64,000 nt of DNA from Scalesia atractyloides (taxonomy: Eukaryota > Streptophyta > Magnoliopsida > Asterales > Asteraceae), in contig CAMTDV010000002.1 in assembly GCA_947069175.1 (NCBI GenBank), positions 7,171,054 through 7,235,053 of the forward strand, given 5' to 3'. The notes under the pieces were generated by a model. That model had not been told where the DNA came from and made no database searches. It saw only the letters and a list, made by a program, of their open reading frames with translations. The position numbers were made by a program, and so were the translations under genes. Shown here in pieces: positions 10,858-23,414 of the stretch. The first letter of the stretch is position 1; every line of letters begins with the position of its first letter.

Positions 10858-12440
10858 ATTTATAGTTTATATAAAGGTGCCTATTGCATTAGAGATGACA
10901 TGTAGTTTCAATTCTAAAGTTTGGTATTTCAAAGCCATGAAAGTCATAAATATCATGGAATTGGATTTTGTGTCTTTGATTGGTAATCTATCTTTTGCAG
11001 AGCTCATACTTTCCATTATAAGTCATGTGGTATGCTTAAACTAGTAAGAGGATTATACACTTGAAGCATAAATTTCTTTAAAATGTATTTAACTTAGGCT
11101 TATGTGGTGCTGTGCATTCCAGTCTTGCAAATAAGTTCATGGGAGATATGTGTCATGTGTGATATCTCCATTTTAGGTGAATATATCAATAGTTTAGGAT
11201 AGTTCGCCCGATGTGGTCTTTCCTATTTCACGATGGGATACCCTATTTACCTTACTACTCGAATAACTTTAAATGTTACTTATTACATCAAAGGGATTCA
11301 AAGTCAAAGGGATATCGAATCTTTGATTGATTGCCCCTACCTATCTTTATTTATATGTTTATTTTATTTTACTTATAAAAAAACTGATGGGAATCCAGGG
11401 TATCCGTTTTAATTTATAAAATCCTGTTTTAGAATTAAATAATAACACTTTATTATTAATCGGATGTGAAAGCGTACAAGAAACACTAATACAGATAAAA
11501 CTATTTCCGCTAGCAATCCAGTTACGATCTACTTATATAATTATCTAAAACACAACCATTGCAAGTTTAGGATTGTAGCTCAATACCAAAAACTCGCACA
11601 ATGAATGCAACGACCTGCTCCGTTAGTAAGCTTGATCACGATCTCCAAAACACCATGAGATTCCACCCGTGAAACGGATCCAATCTGAATCCCCAAAAGA
11701 TAGTGTCGGGTCATGGCGGTGTGTGGCTGCGGGCCTATGAGGTGGCCCGACAAATTTGTCCATGAGCTTGTCTACAGAGTCATGTCAAGAATTTTAGAGG
11801 TCCAAAATGAAGAATAAATTTGGGGCCCTCTCTGTAAATAAAAAATGTTTTTATCCTAGGATTCTTATATCATCTTTGTCCATGCATAATTATTGACGAC
11901 ACATTCTACTACTAACAATCTCATCCCAAAGCCCAAATTACATACACAATAATTATTTTTTTTAGAATTTGGTGGCCCTAGAGAAGTGGGGACCTAAAGC
12001 CAATGCTTTATTTCACTATCACGTGAACCACCCTAAGGCTCGCTTGTATGCGAGTAACAACTATAAAAGCTAAAGCTGCTTCTATGGGGATCTTGGCCTA
12101 TCGATTTGATTGTATAAAAATGTAAAGTAAATGTGAAATTAAGTGAGGCTCAAAGATATGAATGCTAACGAATCGAGTTTCGAATATTCGAATTAATCGA
12201 ATCAGATTATCTGGATTTTGAAATTTTGATCCTAGATTCATATTTGAATTAAATTCGAATTCACATACAATTGGTAATACGATTTGATTCGAATTTAGCC
12301 AAAAATCAATGTACTTTATTTTCAAAGCTTGTACAAACTTAAATTTTTAACATAAAAAACACAAGCTTATAAAAGTGATAAACCATAAAAATATTCAAAA
12401 TATTTAAAGTGACACGTCCTAATTACAAGTGTATATATAT
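10858..12440. other. Intergenic, decayed repeat sequence
   Basis: No supported gene. Open frames here (for example 10805-11044 plus and 12098-12325 minus) have AT-driven composition and no recognisable motif. Confidence 0.4.
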
Positions 12441-12895
12441 GGGAAGTTTCATTGGGGAACACTAAAAAAAGCGAGGAATCGGGGAACACTTTTTAAAATT
12501 CAACTTAACATGTTAAAATCAACTTTTTCTAAATTTTTTCGCCGCTTTTCTTTATAAATACATGTAGAAACATTTTTAATAAAAACTAAAAAATATAAAA
12601 AACTGTTAAAAATACCTCTTATAAAATTAATTTAACATGTTAAAAACAATTTAAAAAAAAACAATTCAGAGCTTTTCCTTATAAAATAGATAGATATTAT
12701 TCTAATAAAAAAATCATTTTTGTAAAAAAAATAAGCCTTTTTTAACTGTTTTTTATATTTTTAGTTTTTGATTTTTTTATTAAAAATTTTTCTACAAGTA
12801 TTTATAAGGAAATGCGCCGATTTTTAACATGTTAAGTTAAACTTTTAAGAGTATTATCCGGTTTCCCGCTTTTTTAGAGTTCACCAATGAACCTC

Positions 12896-12897
<2 letters not shown>
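12441..12897. mobile_element. Palindromic foldback MITE
   Basis: The left terminus GGGAAGTTTCATTGGGGAAC pairs with the right terminus containing TTCACCAATGAACCTCAC. Inner pairs such as ACTTAACATGTTAA (left) and TTAACATGTTAAGT (right) continue through about 200-bp arms. It is bordered by AT microsatellite on the right (12898-12933), a common insertion context. Confidence 0.65.

Positions 12898-12933
<36 letters not shown>
12898..12933. repeat. (AT)n microsatellite
   Basis: About 35 bases of AT dinucleotides directly abutting the foldback element. Confidence 0.9.
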
Positions 12934-12938
<5 letters not shown>

Positions 12939-13034
12939 TGAACGGCAAATTTGGATCACTGATCATATCCATCTTCACTAGTCATTATGCATATACACCA
13001 ATTCAGGAGTAAAACCAATAAATATGTGAAAACT

Positions 13035-13106
13035 CCCCTTGTGGGAATCGAACACAAAACTTATTGGTTCCAAAACTTATTCAGACTAAGTATAATGCTT
13101 AACTAT
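13035..13106 (-). mobile_element. tRNA-like B-box segment, possible SINE relic
   Basis: On the minus strand GTGTTCGATTCCC (complement of 13043-13055) matches the polymerase III B box/T-loop. No convincing A box or tRNA fold was found. The following 13107-13390 contains scattered CATTAAG-type motifs seen in hAT MITEs. Confidence 0.3.
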
Positions 13107-13389
13107 TTAGAGGCAAATGTCTGAATCATTCAGACATCTGCTCACGAAACAAATAGTCCGAACCATTAAGTGCTGAACCAATAAGAGATCTAAACCATTA
13201 AGAAGTAAACAAACAGCCTTAGTTTTAAGACTATGCGTTGTGGAGCAGTGAGTATGGAGTGCTAGCCACGCGGCTACCACGATGGCTCGCGAAAACCACA
13301 ACGGCCAAGCTTCAACGGGGGCGCGAGCGGAAGCTTTAGTAGAGGCGTGAGGTCTCACGGTGGCTGGTGTTATTGGTGAAGTTACCACA

Positions 13390-13820
13390 ACAGGCTAAAA
13401 TAAAGAGAGCGCGAATAGGTAAAGATGATAAAAGACGTGTAAACATTGTCACGGTCTAAAAAATAAAAGATATAATTTACACGTGACAATGTGTCATTCC
13501 CCTGAACTATACACACCAGGCTCGCGCGATTGCCTTTTGTGATTTACCTTTGGTTTTTACTCTAAGCCAAGTTCAGATACCATTTTAGTAAGTTGGTTTC
13601 GTTAAATACAGAATATATCTTATCCTAAAAAATAAAAAAAATATTAAATTAATTCATTTACTAACCGCAAAAATTCAACAATAAAAGTCGGAAAACAAAT
13701 CAGCAGAAGACCAAAACTGAAAACTCACTCTCACTTTCATAGTCTCACCATCATCTTCTTCACTGTCACCACATTCCGCCATTGTTGTCTTTCCCTAAAC
13801 CTGATCACAAACACACAACA
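13390..13820. other. Upstream region of the broken repeat gene
   Basis: Contains a C/T-rich stretch at about 13725-13780 that looks like a plant 5' untranslated leader for the locus starting at 13821. No clear TATA box was picked out. Confidence 0.4.
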
Positions 13821-15560
13821 ATGGCGGATACCTTAACATTCAACTTGAAAACCAACACTAATCTTCAACTAATCACATACACAATCCTCCATGATATATC
13901 TCTCATTTGCTCCATAATAATATCTCACCCTCTCTACTCCTCTTACTTCATCTTCTTCTCTCGCTACTTCATTAAACTCATCTCCTTCATCTCTCCTCTG
14001 TTCATCGCCACCGTCTTCCTCTCTCTCCTCCTCACCACCACCACCGCATTCTGCCCTAACTTGCCGCAGTTGGAGCTCGGAATCCTTCAGACTGTTATTC
14101 AGGAACTCAAGTCGAATTTAGATGAAGTTAACGGTTACAAAAAGGATCGAGACTTTGAGGATTTTGAGATTTGTAAAATTGTGTTTGACAGTACGTTATC
14201 GATCAGCCATGGAGAAATATGTTCAACGAAGAAGGTTCTAGAACGTTCGGTTAATGGAGGCTGGAGAAATGATGTTAAACCTATACATTATTCAGATCTG
14301 GATGAATTAGGAGGTATTGAGAAGATTACAGAAAGTTCAGTTCACGGTGGCCGGAGAAATGACGTCACAATTAGCGATTCAGGTTTTGAAAAATTAGGCG
14401 TGGAGAAGACTCCAGAAAGTACAGGTCACGGCGGCCAGAGAAATGACGTCACAGACAACGATTCAGATTCTGAAAAATTAGGCGTCGAGAAGCTTCTAAA
14501 AAGTTCAGTTCACGCTTGCCGGAGAAATGACGTCATAATTAGCAATTCGGATTCTGAAAAATTAGGCGTCGAGAAGCTTCCAAAAAGTTACGTCACAGTT
14601 AGTGATTCAGATGCTGATAAATTAGGTTCCGAGAAGATCACGGAAAATTCTGTTCACGTCGGCCGGAGAAATAACGTCACACTTATCGTTTTAGGTTTTG
14701 AAAAATTAGGCGTTGAGAAGACTCCAAAACGCTCTGTTCACGTCGGCCGGAGAATGTCGATAAAATTAGTTATTCAGATACTGATAAATTAGGTTTCGAG
14801 AAGATCACGGAAAACTCAGTTCAAGGCGGCCGGAGAAATGACGTCACATCTAGCGTTTCAGGTTATAAAAAACAGGTTTCGAGAAGCTTCCAGAAAATTC
14901 CGCTCACGGCGTCCGGAGAAATGACGTCACAATTACCGATTCATGCGTGGATGAATCAAAAAATGAAAAAGGTGTGGAGAAATTGTTGGAAGAACTGGAC
15001 AGATTTGAGGATTTCACAACGGCAACTGAAACCGAAACCGAAACAGATTCGGATGAAGTTATCCGATCCGCAGTGATGAATTCAAACGATAACGATACAC
15101 ACAGTGAAAATTCTGTTAAATCGAATTCATGGAGGTCGAGTTATTCGATGAAGGAGGAGAAGGAATGGAGGAGGACGTTAGCGTGTAAGTTATTCGAGGA
15201 ACGGTATAATTCGCGAGGAGGTGAAGAAGGTATGGATTCACTGTGGGAGGATTACGAATGCGATGATTCAACGAATCAAAAGGAGGTTATGATCAGCAGG
15301 AATGGTGGAATTGAAAGGTATGAGGATGAGGATGAGGATGAAGATGAGGATGAGGATGAAGATGTTGAGATGAGGACTGGGCATTTGTGTTGCTTGCAAG
15401 CATTCAAGTTGTCAACAAGGAAGATGAATTTGGGAATGGGGAAACGTAATCTTGTGAAGATTACAAAAGCTCTCAAAGGGTTTGGTTAGTTGCATCAGGT
15501 GAAGAGCAAGCATGGTAAGAAGAGGTTGGATTCTTTCATGGGTTAATTACTTAATTAGCA
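13821..15560 (+). pseudogene. Membrane-anchored, 28-residue-repeat protein, inactivated by two frameshifts and a stop
   Basis: The ATG at 13821 has a good plant context (ACAACAATGGCG). The N terminus is hydrophobic, with a strong membrane segment around residues 55-80 (LISFISPLFIATVFLSLLL). From about residue 145 a tandem repeat of about 28 residues runs with the core GGRRNDVT and DSDSEKLGVEK, roughly nine copies including decayed ones. The frame breaks near 14755 and again near 14865: homologous repeat text continues, but in frames 0, then +2, then +1. The C-terminal part (14947-15489) is acidic with an Asp/Glu run, then CCLQAFKLSTRKMNLGMG and LVKITKALKGFG. A TAG at 15487-15489 stands where reading on gives a plausible lysine-rich tail ending at TAA near 15545. 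Single-base errors or a short unannotated intron are alternatives to pseudogenisation. I do not recognise a named family. Confidence 0.6.
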
Positions 15561-15581
15561 GGTGATTTTATAAGTTAATAA

Positions 15582-15584
<3 letters not shown>

Positions 15585-15633
<49 letters not shown>
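15585..15633. repeat. (AT)n microsatellite
   Basis: About 49 bases of AT dinucleotides just after the broken gene. Confidence 0.95.
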
Positions 15634-15637
<4 letters not shown>

Positions 15638-16325
15638 TATTGGTTTGAGTTATTTTGTAAAATTCGTGTGTATTTGAAGTCAGTTTTGTAAGTATTAGTA
15701 TATAGTATATATTTTGTGAAAGACAATAATGCCTGTTTTGAAGATTTGACCGGACACGGGTCAATCTATTTCGGGATCTAAAGGGTGTGCATCGGGTCAA
15801 ACTGAACTATCGGGTCGTTGGTTATGACCGAACTTGTGTAAGAAATATGTTTGCCAAAAGCCAATCATTGTTTATCGAGATTCGATTGATGGTTTCAAGT
15901 TTGTATCTTGGTAGAGGTTTCGTCAACGGTCTTTCGTGTGTCCTGGGTTTTCGGTGTCAATAGTCTAAATTGGGTTAAAAGGTGAAGGAGTACCGTGAAG
16001 CGATTAGAACTAAAATGGTTCAAGAACATGATTCGGATGATGTAGCTTCGACGGATTGAATAGTTCAGTTCATGAAATAGGATGTAACTTGATTGTTATT
16101 TTGTTATTTCCTATTTTGGTTTGTTGTGTTTGTTTGATCTTCTGTTTGTGGTTTTCCTCCTCTTCCCTTTCCAAAAAAAATTGTTAGAAAAGTATTTGAT
16201 TGTTGAAACAATGTATAGGTAATTGTTAGAAAAGTATTTTTTTCGGTAATTATAATAATTATTATTTTTAAATAATATTAAAATTTAGCATATTTTTCAC
16301 GAAATCCTACTTGTATCTCCCTCCA
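15634..16325. other. Intergenic
   Basis: No gene supported. The first part may be the 3' flank of the broken repeat gene. Confidence 0.4.
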
Positions 16326-18316
16326 TGTAACACCCCAATCTGGAACAGGCTGGCTTGTCACTATTACAGATATAAAAAACACAAGTTTCAATAAGAAACA
16401 GAAATCCAAGAAACAAAAAGTCTCGAAACAACCAGAAAGCCTAAGTCTTATATTATTTAGTTACTAAAAGAAAAGAAATAACGGAAAGCTTTGAAAACTT
16501 GAACTTCATAATCCTCTCACTCATCCCCGTTTCCCCTGATTACCTGTAAACACATAAGACAAAAACCAGAAAGAAACTACGGCTGAGCCAAACAGTTGCT
16601 CAGTAACGGAGAAATCAACAGTAAAAGTAAGGCAGACATACGAAACCAAACGGTCGGTACAGACAACTCAACAAATCTAAAAGATGGCACTGAAACAGAT
16701 ACTTATATAACTTGAATCCCAAAACTTATATTGAACAACTAACAGATACTGAACATAATCAGATGCATACAAACATATCATAATAGAGACAGGACATACG
16801 TGATACCATATAACAAATAAATAAAAAAAGTCACGTTATATGGAAGCACCCACGAGCCTAAACAGAGGGGTACACAACTATAGTCTATGCACCGAGACGG
16901 TGCGTGTAGGCGTACACACATTATTCCATCTCAACAGGAGTCGGGAGTCAGGATTCAGAGCTAAGATCGATGTATTCGCCTCTAGGGGCCAGGTGCTACA
17001 CAAGCACAAACTAGAGACGTCATGAACTTTAGTTACGCATCGGCACGATGAGTGCCATGTCGTTGACGCCCCAACGACAAGACTTAACACATAACTGCTC
17101 GGGTGACAGAGTGCAAAGTCGTATCAGAAATAAATGTATCTTGACATAAGTCTAAAGGGAACATGCAATAACGAGCACAAAATCTAAGATATATTGCATG
17201 CTACAATAAACACTAATCATATAACAATACAAACCGAACATCTAACGAAAACATCCGTACTACAAAGTAACGGATATGAATAAATTACTATGATGACAAG
17301 GACAGAAATCCGTATAACAAGTAACGAAAAATAAAATTATACTACAATGTAAAAGAAACAGAATCCGTACCTTACTAGCAAGCAAAGCAAAGCAAAAACA
17401 CAAAATCAAGTCGTCTTCAAGTAACTCTAGAGCCTACGATTTAATTAATCATGTTCAAGATTAGATTTTTTTCTTCAATACAGTCACATTGTTTGTCTCG
17501 TTGAATTAGAGATATCAGTATCTTAATTCATATCTTGCTTAATATTCATTTAAGATTAATATGCAGAGTTTCAGTTATACTTTTAAATCGATAAACACAT
17601 GTAATTAGATTCTTGTATCTTAAACTTGCATAGTTAACAGATTGCGTATACATTTGATTGAGTTCCAAAACCACATATATAACTTTAGTTTTTTTAATTA
17701 ATTTACTTTATTAAACTTCCACATAACGAAATTAGACATTAATTTGTGGTTTATAAAAATACAAAAATATCAATAGTGTTTTGTGAATTCCACGTACAAT
17801 ATGATAAATAAAAATGGTGGCTCAAAAACATAAAATATTAAGTAATTAGAATCTCTTCTTCCATAATTCAATGACCAAGTTCAACAACATTTTAAACATG
17901 AAGTTTGCAGGCTGGGTAGTGGCTCGGAGTCATCGGTTGACGTCAGTACGAACGGAAACAACCAACCAATCCTAGCAGTGGCGAGTAGCAGAGTAACGTG
18001 ATTATCAACTTGTCGTTGTTTCCTTATCATAAGAAATAAATTAACAAAACAACAAGAAGAACATAAGCTGTGTTCGAAAGGAAACTTAGAGGTACCGGTT
18101 CGTGAGTCGGAGATGCTAATCGAAAGCTTCAAACCAGGGCGGTGGCAAGAACGGTGGTTGTTCGGTTCCGAAACAGAGCTGTAATCGCACCGGGATGGAT
18201 CCGGGATCTGGAACGACCGAACCGATGGCGGTGAGCGGAGATACGGAAATGGAGTTGAAGTCACATTCATATCCTAGTTTTATTGTTTGTTTATTCCTTT
18301 AAAAGGTTATTTCTTT

Positions 18317-18362
<46 letters not shown>

Positions 18363-18503
18363 CGTAGCACAAATACACCATTAGAAAGAAGAGTTTATTA
18401 ATTTAACCAACAATTTACAATTAATTTAATTATGATCTTGTTACTATTAATATATTAACATTAGTTATTATCACACTTTAAATCTAAATTTTACGGTATT
18501 ACA
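16326..18503. mobile_element. Candidate solo LTR (2.2 kb)
   Basis: The left end TGTAACACCCC and the right end GGTATTACA are near-complementary (TGTAACACC versus the complement TGTAATACC), as expected for LTR termini, and the whole contains no polyprotein. A minus-strand open frame at 17881-18270 (129 codons, Ser/Pro-rich) is GC-richer but unrecognised. The flanking 5-mers are CTCCA and CTTCC, which are not identical, so the insertion is not proven. An AT microsatellite lies inside at 18318-18354. Confidence 0.45.
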
Positions 18504-19739
18504 CTTCCTGTGATTTACTGAAACAAAAGCTGAAAGTGTTAATTTACGAAATTTTTTACAGCATACCTTCAATAAATATGACACATGCACTATATATGAA
18601 TTAAGTAATAAATATTCTAACATCTACACAGGAGGGCAACCACACTAACACAAAACAATTAGGGATGACAATGAGACTAGACTGGTATTGATAATCTTAG
18701 TCGCATACCTAGTTGTAAAATCGTGTCTTATATTCGGCCCAATACCCATAGAGTACTGAATATACCCATTAGTTTATTATAACCCCTTGCGATTTACAAA
18801 TACAATTTTTTCTTACCATTCTAGTTTCTATATAATTTAATGTTTTCACCGCTCATATATTTATAATATAACAAATAACATACATATCATCGTCACTTTA
18901 AAAGGTTTTAAAACCAAAAAATGTATAATTCACGATGGCATAAATCTCAAAAATTGTTTTGTATGATAAAAAAAGAAAAAAAAATATATTATCATGTAAA
19001 TGAATATTCATAATATTCAAAAAAATCATGTTTCATATGAAGAAAGTACTAGAATGAATTCGGGTATACGTTTCAGGTATAGGATTCAGATAATTGCGTC
19101 GGATATCATCTAACTTCATGCCCGTTCTATACCCATGAAAAAGTTCAAAAATAATCCCATACATGCATACCCATTACCTGTACCAAACACATCAGACTTA
19201 AGATTTTTCAATCAAGTTCAGGTGCAATTGTTATCCCTCGAAACATAAACAATCAGCATGTGTATATATATAAAATATTATTTCTTTTATTAAAAAAAAC
19301 TTAACACTTCACACACACTGGAATAAGGGGAACATTAATTCATCAAATGACGACTCCCCCAATAGCCTCTTTATGTGTGTCATCACAAAAAGTTCAGTCG
19401 ATGTTGGTTTGTGTCTCTTCTCTGCCATCTACTACAAAATGTTAAGTTGCTTTTTAATTATTAAATAAGAACTAATGATAGAGAAAGTTTTATAAGACTT
19501 ACAAAGTTCCTATCGTGTTATGACATTGTGTTGGATCACCCGGTGTATCGTATCGAGACTACTTCCTACCATAGTGGCCTGGGTGTTATGATTCGTGTTA
19601 ACGGCCTCCGACTCCATCTCGGTACTTTTCAGTGTCTCACATCTTTCACAAAAGATATTTAAAGTTGCATATAAAATATGGGAGTTAATATTAACATATC
19701 CCTCCTCTTTCAAGATCGGATTTTTTTACAAGTGATTTA
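18504..19739. other. Unassigned, possibly retroelement-internal
   Basis: Includes a minus-strand open frame of 67 codons (19510-19713) with protein-like composition but no recognised motif. Otherwise AT-rich. Confidence 0.35.
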
Positions 19740-19945
19740 ATAGTTTAAAATCCTCCACTATTACAAGTAGTTAAATCTTTAAAATCCCCCGCTTTTTCAA
19801 GTGGTTAAGTCATTTAGAATCCTCCACTTAAATCGTTTAGAATCCTCTACTATTACAAGTAGTAAACTACTTTAGAATCCCTCACTATCACAAGTGGTTA
19901 AGTCAGTTCAAATCCTACACTATTGTGGTTTAGCCGTTTAGAATT
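19740..19945. repeat. Minisatellite, about 35-bp unit
   Basis: The motif AATCCTCCACTATTACAAGT recurs with variation at about 19747, 19781, 19816, 19839, 19874 and 19909, mostly spaced 34-35 bases apart. The array is diverged. Confidence 0.8.
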
Positions 19946-20651
19946 CCATTCATATTCAACATAATCCATAGTCACATATGCCATGTGACTTTTATTAAAT
20001 CATATGTCGCATACCAATCTTGTTTTTAGAATTTCATCTTTACTTCACCACTGTTTTATCGTTAAGCGTCTTACTATATTCATCTTTAACATAAAAGGTT
20101 GCTATCACATATTCTACCATGTTCACACACTCCTCGTTTCTTTGGACGTGGATATGATAATTCTAAGAATACCTTAGTAGTGTATGTATATTACTACACC
20201 AGCCAAGCGCGTAGTCCACACACTCTACACTAGTATTTTATCATTACCATATCACGTCCTAAGTGAACGAGTTTCGGTTAACATATCATTATTAAGCATA
20301 CTTATTAGTGTACTAACAATTTGAGGGCTCACTATCCATTCATAACCTCATGTAGTTGTAGTATCTACTTATTAACATTACGTAGGCAACCAATATGCAA
20401 ATCTTTCAATGGAGTTACATACCTCATGTGTCTGGTCAATCCTTACGTACGAATCATATTTTGATTTGTTTCTTTAATGAGTCAGGCTAGTAATCATCGG
20501 CCTTTATGCATCATAATCATAATTAGTAAACCTAGTAATAATCTCACGTACCATTCAGGTTTTGATCAAGCCTCCGACCGCCCACACATCTAATATCAAG
20601 AGCGCAAGGTTTAAGTCGAAGTATGTTCACCCATACTCAAATCCCTTAAAC

Positions 20652-21850
20652 CATGACTCTGATATCAACTTCTAACACCCAAAATTCACAGTGACTTAAA
20701 AATCATATTTTAATTGCGAAACTAATAGGTCCTGAAAAATTGTTATTTAAAATTCCGTCACCCTTTACTTGGTAAATTATTAAAACTAGTATGGCTGGTT
20801 CATAAACCTCTAATAGCAAAAATATCTTTAGCATTTTTCTGAAATAGGTAACCTAATATTGTGATGTTGTTCGTGTATTGTTCGAGAACTTGATCTCTAA
20901 TCACCATTTTATACCCAAACCTTACCTAAATCATATTCAACACAAATATTTAGCATGTTTATGAAAAATCTTAGTTGGTTAAAGAAGTTACACATATCAA
21001 ATCAAATCAGCAGAAACTCTCAGAAGAACAGTATTATTAAAAGTATATAATGTACAAATCATATTGAACTTGAATTATTAAATATCTGAAATTAAAATGA
21101 ACCTAGCATAAGCTACAACAATCCTGGTGTAGCCTACGCCACTTACAACACTTGTACCAGAAGTTAGATTGTTAATAAAAACTTGAAATCCCATTCAACA
21201 CGTAAACTCTTAAATTCTCAACGATAACATCTTAACTCAATAATCAGTAAGTTTAATCATGATAAAATCAGGAATCTAATTCCAGATCATAAGTAATTAT
21301 TAAATTTGAAACGTTCATATCTCAATCCCTTGTTAATATTGCATGCTAACAAATCGTGGATAGAAACTCATAATGTGTCAATAATAAATCCATAATATTT
21401 GCAATGATATTAATCCTCTTTTTGTTTAAGATATCAACTTGCAAAAGAATTACTCTACCAATTTTTAATAACTAGTAAAGGCATAAAGTATACTAGTTAT
21501 CTTCCTAGCCATATAATACTTTCTAGTTTATGATTTCATAGCACAACCAAGACACCAATTGAATAACTACTAGGGGTTGCCTTCACAAATTAGAACAAAG
21601 GGGTTTCTACTCACTGGAATTATGGTTCTTATCAAATAAGAGACATGCGATCGTGGTGGTAGTATCCTGGCGGTGGTTGCCTTGGTCTCAAACAACGATG
21701 GTGAGTGATCGGGGATCATGGTGTGACAGTAGTGACCGAGAGAAGGGGTAGAAGTGCGACGATGGAGGTGTTGTGGTCGGGAGTCTGAATCCCCGCACGG
21801 AGAATGGAAAGAAGGGGATAAAAATGAATGTGAGAGATTAAGCAGGCAAT
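20652..21850 (-). mobile_element. Putative LTR with adjacent primer-binding site, minus orientation
   Basis: On the minus strand the string TTGATATCAGAGTCATGG (complement of 20652-20669) closely resembles the initiator-Met tRNA primer-binding region TGGTATCAGAGC. Immediately before it is GGGTGTTAGA (complement of 20671-20680), a decayed LTR 3' end. The LTR body would extend rightward to about 21850, where GC-richer text (about 21640-21800) precedes an ordinary AT-rich region. The outer end was not found, so the right boundary is approximate. Confidence 0.45.
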
Positions 21851-21908
21851 TATTCCTTATTGACCTAAAGTTACTTACGAATATGCCGTTGGAAATTTAA
21901 AAAATAAT

Positions 21909-22118
21909 GAGGATAATGATGATTGCGGTAGTGATTGCGATTATGATGATTTTGGTAATGATGACAATGATGACGATGACGCCGACGAAGATGATGATGA
22001 TGTTGCTACTAATGACGATGATGATGATGTTGCTACTAATGACGATGATGATGATGTCGTTATTATTTGTCATCCGGCTACTTGTACCATAATTATTTTC
22101 TGCTTTTCCCACAAGTAG
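21909..22118 (+). repeat. Asp-rich trinucleotide-like tract with open frame
   Basis: A GAT/GAC-rich tract reads in one frame as an acidic peptide with the 9-residue unit VATNDDDDD repeated and then the hydrophobic tail VVIICHPATC, ending at TAG (22116-22118). It may be a trinucleotide repeat or the acidic piece of a lost exon. No start codon with supporting context was seen. Confidence 0.4.
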
Positions 22119-22449
22119 CTTAATGATTTGTTTTTTGTTGCCCGAGTAGGAACTTCCGAGGAGGGCACCTATCCTAGTATTATTCCAACCAAAGCATTAT
22201 TCCAACTAAAGCGTTGATGTTTTTTTAGAAGGGTGTTTCTCATGGCAAATATCTTTCAAGTGGACAGAATAAAACACAAGGACATGAGAATTACCTAAGA
22301 TATTATACCTAGTGCGCATTGGTGATATTTGATACGAGTATTTCTTATAACCTAGTATCTTTGATGTAGATATAAGACAACTTAATGATCTGAATGATGA
22401 TGTTAATGTACACTATTAGGTCTTGATGGGTGTGTTGGTTGGTTGGCTA

Positions 22450-22790
22450 CACAAACCCACGTTGGGTCATACCATTTTTTTGCCTTTTGATCCACGTGTT
22501 AGGTCTATGGGTGCCTTACATAGTGTTGTGCGTTGTTTTGGTTACAAAAAACTACATTCGGTAATATAAGTCATTTTAGACCTTCTGATCCATGCATATG
22601 ATTAAACTGCGCTCTTGAGCCTTGGTGGACCTTGCCATGTATTGGTAGGGTTTTTTTGGCTATATAAACCATATTGGTCATAACAAGTCTTTTTTGGCCT
22701 TGTAATCCATGTGTCCGTAGGTTGGTTGTGCTACACCCACGTTGGTTATAACAAGTCATCTATAGTCTTTTGTTCCATTTGTGTGATTAC
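22450..22790. repeat. Diverged tandem repeat, 70-115 bp spacing
   Basis: Four related units contain the order CCACGTTGG, then ATAACAAGTC, then a CTTTTGATCCATGTGT-like piece, anchored at about 22458, 22553, 22668 and 22737. The spacing is irregular, so the array is old. Confidence 0.6.
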
Positions 22791-22899
22791 TATACACTTT
22801 CGGATCTTGGTGGGCTTTTCCAAATACATTAGTGGGGTTTTGCAAATTATTTATCACTTAATACTATAATTTGCAACATTTATAGGCATAAGAGTGTTA

Positions 22900-23414
22900 T
22901 AACTTATGCTTTGAAGGTTTTAAAAAAAATGATTTTTCAATGAAATTCAAAACTATTTGATTATTTACTTTTAACCTAAAACTATTTGATTTTTTTTTTT
23001 ACTTTTAACTTCAAAACTTTTCATATTTACTTCTAACCCACCTATTTGATTTTTTACTTTAACCCCAAAACATTTCATCTTTTACAATTCAACCTCACAA
23101 CTTTTTTACTTTCAACTTTGGTCCTCTATATTTTTCATTTTTTGTAATTTTTTTTTGTTTTGCGTTTCATTCTAAATTTTGCAAGTTAACACGGCGCAAC
23201 GTGCGTGTGTGGTTAAACGTCTTTACATCGTCTATATTTTCTCGTTTGACAGGTAACGGGCGGGTTCTAGATCGACTTAGTTATTCTTTTATATGTTTTA
23301 CGTTTCGGTTTAATTTCTTCGTATTAACACACCGCAACTTCAGTGTTGATGGTCGCTAACAGTAGTGTGACATTGGTGTTCGCCCCGCCGCAACGGGGGG
23401 TGCTTAATACTAGT
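22900..23414 (+). mobile_element. Helitron 3' region
   Basis: The right end has the hairpin CCCCG-CCGCAA-CGGGG (23383-23398) followed by CTAGT at 23410-23414, the Helitron 3' signature. A related, decayed copy lies in inverted orientation at 58760-58900, sharing GATGGTCGCT, GTGTGACATTG and GATGCTTAAT-type text. Upstream (22900-23160) is a run of ACTTTTAACC-like repeats typical of such termini. The 5' end is unknown. Confidence 0.6.

Noticed and set aside
15276..15476. Minus-strand frame with a poly-Ser run
   Set aside because: It is the antisense of the Asp/Glu run in the broken repeat gene.
17881..18270. 129-codon minus-strand Ser/Pro-rich open frame
   Set aside because: No family or splice signals were recognised, and it falls in LTR-like sequence, so it is only mentioned with that feature.
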